Source: an uncultured bacterium (GTDB lineage Bacteria > Verrucomicrobiota > Kiritimatiellia > UBA8416 > CALETX01). From it: DNA of 9,594 nucleotides. The stretch is from NCBI GenBank assembly GCA_937920455.1, contig CALETX010000432.1, positions 1-9,594 on the forward strand, given 5' to 3'. A program made the position numbers and the translations under genes. The notes below the pieces were generated by a model. That model was not told the origin of the DNA. It worked only from the letters and a program-made list of their open reading frames with translations, and searched no databases. This document shows positions 6,577 to 9,594 of this stretch, one piece after another; within the stretch, counting starts at the first letter, position 1; each line of letters begins with the position of its first letter.

Positions 6577-7561
6577 AGGCCTCGCTCCGTTCAAGGGCGC
6601 TAGCCACAATTGCGCCTATGAGGTTAAGGTAGCTCATACCGGCGTGCCTTGCGATCATCGGCAGGTCTGAATGTGTCGGATGCAGGCCCGGCAGAGGATT
6701 CATCTCCAAAAACATCGGTTTTCCGGCGCTGTCGAGCCTGAAATCCGCCCTGCCGGCATCTCTGCAGCCGAGGAGCCGATAGGCTTTCAGGGCCAGCTCT
6801 TCTATTTCGGTTCGCAGGGTATCCTTTGGGGCAGGATCATAGCGAACCAACTGTTCGCACCTTTCTTTGGTTTCGAGAGAATACACACCGGCGGATGACC
6901 GGTCTTGGACTGATATTTCCATAGTGCCGATTACCCTGGCCTTGCGGCCGGTGCCGAGAATGCCTGTGGTGAATTCGCGCCCTGGGAGGAACTCTTCCAC
7001 AAGGACCGGTTGACGATATTTCTTTAGCAGGCATTCGCAGCGGCGTTGAAGTTCCGACCTTGTTCGGACTATTGATTCCGGCCCGGTTCCCTTGCCCGTG
7101 CCCTCGGCTAAGGGTTTTACAAACAACGGGAGAGGCAGTCGTACGGATTCAACGTCCGAAATTTCTTCAACCACAGCAAAAGGCGATGTTGGTATGCCTT
7201 CCGACAGCAGGATGCGTTTGGCAACGGCCTTGTCGAGCGTCACTGAGCATGTGAGAGGGTCCGAGAAAGTGTAAGGTACGCCATAAAGTTCCAGCAATGC
7301 CGGAGCCTGTGCTTCGCGAGATCTTCCTTGAATTCCCTCGGCAACATTAAATACAAGACGCCATCTTCGTTCTTGAACCAGCGCAGCCGCCAGATTTCTG
7401 GCATGTCCGATGCGTTCCACATGGAATCCCAAGTCTGCGATAGCGCCTTCAATGGAAGCGATCGTCTCTTCAGTGTCGAATTCGGAGATGTCCTCCTCGG
7501 AAAAGCCCTCGGCTCGATAGGAGTCGCGCAGGTCAAAGACCAATCCAATGACATCGGCCAT
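6560..7561 (-). CDS. Ddl-like ATP-grasp ligase
   Basis: Cytoplasmic ATP-dependent carboxylate-amine ligase of 333 residues, related to D-alanine-D-alanine ligase but probably not a cell-wall enzyme. Visible elements are an N-terminal Rossmann-like start (IGLVFDLRD, 5-13), FNVAEG (71-76), PALLELYGVPYTFSDP (87-102), DK (110-111), the ATP lysine in FVKP (K149) with the loop EGTGKG (153-158), VEEFLPGREF (188-197), an omega-loop-like VYSLETK (226-232), GRADFR (270-275) and the Mg-binding EMNPLPG (286-292). The true-Ddl N-terminal GGxSxE signature is absent; the DLRD/EEFD start marks an uncharacterised subgroup often misnamed Ddl. I chose the ATG at 7561 by family fit; GGAG lies 12 bases upstream, somewhat far. 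A TTG at 7579, immediately after the kamA stop and preceded by GGAAG, would add 6 residues. Its 3' end overlaps the ATP-grasp/GNAT gene. It is likely co-translated with both neighbours and may ligate a KamA product. Confidence 0.9.
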   Translation of the reverse strand: MADVIGLVFDLRDSYRAEGFSEEDISEFDTEETIASIEGAIADLGFHVERIGHARNLAAALVQERRWRLVFNVAEGIQGRSREAQAPALLELYGVPYTFSDPLTCSVTLDKAVAKRILLSEGIPTSPFAVVEEISDVESVRLPLPLFVKPLAEGTGKGTGPESIVRTRSELQRRCECLLKKYRQPVLVEEFLPGREFTTGILGTGRKARVIGTMEISVQDRSSAGVYSLETKERCEQLVRYDPAPKDTLRTEIEELALKAYRLLGCRDAGRADFRLDSAGKPMFLEMNPLPGLHPTHSDLPMIARHAGMSYLNLIGAIVASALERSEAYARSA

Positions 7562-7579
7562 GGGTGACAAAGTCTCCAA

Positions 7580-8806
7580 TCAGGCTTCCGGGCTATGTGG
7601 CCCATCCGATGGGTGTCCGGTTGCCGGTTCCGGATACTGAACGCGGCGATGCTCTGCGTTGCGAAGTTCCGTGAAAGTTGGTTGGTGGTCCACAATGTAG
7701 CGGGGGAGGAGGGGTATCTTGCCGGCTCCTCCTGGCGCGTCCACAACAAATGTTGGAATGGCAAGGCCGCTAACCCTGCCCCGCAGATATTCCATGATTT
7801 CGAGTCCACGCCGCAGGGGTGTGCGAAAATGTTCTACTCCTTTTACCAGATCGCACTGAAATAGGTAGTACGGCCTGACGCGCATGCGGACGAGGCCGCG
7901 GCACAGCTCTTCCATGATGGCGGGATCATCGTTTATGCCCCTGAGCAGGACGGTTTGGTTTCCCATCGGGATGCCGGCGTCAGAGATTCTTGCGCAGGCA
8001 GCTGCCGACTCGGGCGTGATTTCAACCGGATGGTTGAAATGAGTGTTGATCCACAGGGGGTGGTATTTTCTGAGCATTGCTGTCAATTCGGATGTTATGC
8101 GTTGTGGCAGTACGACAGGAGTTCTCGTGCCGATGCGGATTATTTCCACGCTTGGCACCGAACGCACCGAGGCAATGATTCTTTCGAGAATGTCTATGGG
8201 CAGTGTAAAGGGGTCGCCACCGGATATGATCACATCCTTGATGGCCGGCGTGCTCCTTATGTAATCAACGATTCGCGCCAGTTCCGATGCTCCGATAAAA
8301 GATTCTTTTGAACCGGCCACCCGTTTTCTCGTACAATGCCTGCAATACATGGCGCACATGGTTGTGGCCATGACAAGAGCTCTGTCTGGATACCTGTGAA
8401 CAAGGCCAGGCACGGGCATTTTCTTTTCTTCTCCTAGAGGATCGGGGGAGAGGAATGGAGGGTCGCAGAGTTCCGCAGGTTGCGGCACGCTCATCGCAAA
8501 AACCGGGTCGCTCGTGTCCAGGCGTCTGATTAGCGAGGCATAATATGGCGTGATGGCCATGGGATAGACGGACGCGACACGCTCCAGGTCTGAAGAGCAA
8601 TTAAGGCCTGGAAATCTTTTCAGCAGCTCCGGAATGCTCCGGATTCGATTCAGCATCTGCCATCGCCAATCGTTCCAGAGTTGCGATGGGACGCGGTGGA
8701 TGTATGGTCCTGTTTTTTTCTGATGTGATACGGTGGAGATGTTGAGGCGTTCGCCAGGAGGTTCGTCTGTCTCGACGATGCCACCCGTTCTGGAATTGTC
8801 TTGCAT
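7580..8806 (-). CDS. kamA: KamA-family radical SAM lysine 2,3-aminomutase
   Basis: Predicted to interconvert L-lysine and beta-lysine using S-adenosylmethionine, a [4Fe-4S] cluster and pyridoxal phosphate; cytoplasmic and oxygen-sensitive, 408 residues. The radical SAM motif is C151-AMY-C155-RH-C158. SGGDPF (195-200) is the SAM-binding GGE-type motif. K363 in PGGAGKIPL is the expected PLP-binding lysine. D319 (YLFQCD) and D356 (VVDAPGG) align with the two aspartates that hold the lysine side-chain amine in Clostridium subterminale lysine 2,3-aminomutase. Glutamate 2,3-aminomutases replace these, so lysine is the favoured substrate. The C-terminal cysteine cluster that binds zinc in the clostridial enzyme is missing. 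The protein is longer than EpmB (~340 residues), and no epmA or efp is nearby, so EF-P modification is less likely. I chose the ATG at 8806 because AGGAG lies 4 bases upstream; the TTG at 8824 is a weaker choice. It is the first gene of the coupled operon. Confidence 0.93.
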   Translation of the reverse strand: MQDNSRTGGIVETDEPPGERLNISTVSHQKKTGPYIHRVPSQLWNDWRWQMLNRIRSIPELLKRFPGLNCSSDLERVASVYPMAITPYYASLIRRLDTSDPVFAMSVPQPAELCDPPFLSPDPLGEEKKMPVPGLVHRYPDRALVMATTMCAMYCRHCTRKRVAGSKESFIGASELARIVDYIRSTPAIKDVIISGGDPFTLPIDILERIIASVRSVPSVEIIRIGTRTPVVLPQRITSELTAMLRKYHPLWINTHFNHPVEITPESAAACARISDAGIPMGNQTVLLRGINDDPAIMEELCRGLVRMRVRPYYLFQCDLVKGVEHFRTPLRRGLEIMEYLRGRVSGLAIPTFVVDAPGGAGKIPLLPRYIVDHQPTFTELRNAEHRRVQYPEPATGHPSDGPHSPEA

Positions 8807-8835
8807 TGTTCTCCTGTTCGTCAATGACAGGCAGG

Positions 8836-8848
8836 CAGTTTAAAACTG
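8836..8848. promoter_or_regulatory. Palindrome in the kamA leader (operator candidate)
   Basis: CAGTTT-a-AAACTG is a perfect 6+1+6 inverted repeat. It lies 30 bases upstream of the kamA ATG and downstream of its predicted promoter, a position where a repressor would block transcription. The half-site alone is short, so chance is possible. Confidence 0.3.
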
Positions 8849-8871
8849 GTTCTGCTCTGCATCGGGCGCAT

Positions 8872-8898
8872 ATATTAGCAGCACTTCGAAAACGTCAA
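8872..8898 (-). promoter_or_regulatory. Predicted sigma70 promoter of the kamA operon
   Basis: On the minus strand, TTGACG (8898-8893) is a 5/6 match to the -35 box. An AT-rich TAATATATG run begins 15 bases later (TAATAT at 8877-8872). Spacing is short for TAATAT; an overlapping -10 such as TATATG would give 19. The -10 choice is uncertain, but the combination about 70 bases upstream of kamA is promoter-like. Confidence 0.45.
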
Positions 8899-8943
8899 TA
8901 GGCAAAATGAGCGGGATGGGCAATTGGCGTTGCTTGGCGGGTC

Positions 8944-8972
8944 TTGACCGGCTTGTGCTCAGGATCTATTAT
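8944..8972 (+). promoter_or_regulatory. Predicted sigma70 promoter of the FGGY kinase gene
   Basis: TTGACC (8944-8949) and TATTAT (8967-8972) each match 5 of 6 consensus bases and are separated by exactly 17 bases. Transcription would begin near 8979, giving a leader of about 25 bases that includes the strong GGGAGG ribosome binding site (8995-9000). Confidence 0.65.
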
Positions 8973-9004
8973 GATTGAAGTCGTCTTTTTAGAAGGGAGG
9001 GTAT

Positions 9005-9594
9005 ATGGATAGCGATGTTCCCAAGGACGTTTTTTTTCTCGGATTGGACTCCAGTACGCAGAGTCTGAAGGCCGTTTTGATTGACGCTTCGCTGCGTGTG
9101 TGCGCCGAGATCGCCGTGAATTTTGACAGGGATCTGCCGTATTTTAAGACAGAGGGTGGCGTTCATCGTCATTCCGATGGCCTTACGGTGACCTCTCCGC
9201 CGTTGATGTGGGTGACCGCGCTGGACCTGTTGCTCGACAGCATGAAGACCCAGAAGTGGCCGCTTGGGCGGGTTGCTGCGGTGTCTGGTTCGGGTCAGCA
9301 GCACGGCAGCGTGTGGCTTGCGCGCGGCGCAAGGCAGACGCTGAACAGGATGGATTCGAGGACACCGCTTGCGGAGCAGGTGGAGAAAATTTTCGCTCTC
9401 AATGACTCGCCGATCTGGATGGACTCGAGCACCACTGCGGAGTGCCGTGAGAGAGAGGAGAAAATGGGGGGACCGCAGAAGGTGGCCGATCTTACCGGAT
9501 CGCGCGCGTACGAAAGGTTTACAGGCAACCAGATTGCGAAGATATACAAGACACGGCCGGAGGTTTATGAGAAGACTGAGCGGATAGGGCTTGT
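9005..9594 (+). CDS. xylB: Xylulokinase-like FGGY carbohydrate kinase, 3' end outside window
   Basis: Probable ATP-dependent xylulose kinase that makes xylulose 5-phosphate for the pentose phosphate pathway; cytoplasmic. Only the first 196 residues are in the window, so the catalytic aspartate and C-terminal ATPase half are not visible. The N-terminal FGGY domain starts with the phosphate-binding strand LGLDSSTQS (12-20). It continues with FDRDLP (40-45), GGVH (51-54), DGLTVTSPPLMW (58-69), GSGQQHGS (95-102), WMDSST (138-143) and TGSRAYERFTGNQIAK (164-179). From memory these blocks match animal xylulokinase (XYLB) unusually well, better than E. coli XylB, which is shorter in this half. Another FGGY sugar kinase specificity cannot be excluded. 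The start is secure: ATG at 9005 with GGGAGG 4 bases upstream. It is divergent from kamA and probably unrelated to that operon. Confidence 0.88.
   Translation, partial: MDSDVPKDVFFLGLDSSTQSLKAVLIDASLRVCAEIAVNFDRDLPYFKTEGGVHRHSDGLTVTSPPLMWVTALDLLLDSMKTQKWPLGRVAAVSGSGQQHGSVWLARGARQTLNRMDSRTPLAEQVEKIFALNDSPIWMDSSTTAECREREEKMGGPQKVADLTGSRAYERFTGNQIAKIYKTRPEVYEKTERIGL

Noticed and set aside
6560..7561. Assignment as D-alanine-D-alanine ligase of peptidoglycan synthesis
   Set aside because: The Ddl N-terminal GGxSxE signature is missing, the gene lies in a kamA operon away from mur genes, and a second Ddl-like ligase is adjacent.
7580..8806. Assignment as EpmB (elongation factor P beta-lysylation)
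   Set aside because: The protein is about 65 residues longer than EpmB and no epmA or efp is adjacent; coupling to ATP-grasp genes points to free lysine as substrate.

Overview
The window looks like chromosomal DNA from an anaerobic Gram-negative bacterium. HypB (hydrogenase maturation), the radical-SAM aminomutase KamA and the endonuclease Q-helicase fusion would fit Desulfobacterota, or Kiritimatiellota/PVC-type lineages. I cannot fix the phylum from the sequence alone. No rRNA, tRNA, CRISPR array, transposase or att site is visible.

Layout. Bases 1-1981 (minus) hold the first 660 residues of a fusion of a PHP-type endonuclease Q and a UvrD-family helicase; its C-terminus lies outside the window. 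A 12-helix-type MFS transporter (2047-3246, minus) sits just upstream of it. Bases 3247-3606 are non-coding, with a few inverted repeats. A stand-alone receiver-domain response regulator (3608-4135, plus) then converges on hypB (4170-4931, minus).

The centre of interest is a minus-strand run that reads kamA (8806-7580), a Ddl-like ATP-grasp ligase (7561-6560), an ATP-grasp ligase fused to a GNAT acetyltransferase (6576-5023), then hypB (4931-4170). The first three genes abut or overlap, so they are almost certainly one translationally coupled operon. KamA keeps the residues that in characterised lysine 2,3-aminomutases bind the lysine side chain, so beta-lysine is the likely first product. 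The two ligases and the acetyltransferase could then build an N-acetylated, beta-lysine-containing small peptide. A compatible solute is the closest known analogy (N-acetyl-beta-lysine; N-acetylglutaminylglutamine amide), but the product is not known from this sequence.

A short divergent promoter region (8807-9004) separates this operon from a plus-strand FGGY kinase (9005 onward, cut by the window edge). That kinase resembles animal xylulokinase more than the classical enterobacterial XylB. It has a near-consensus sigma70 promoter and a strong ribosome binding site.
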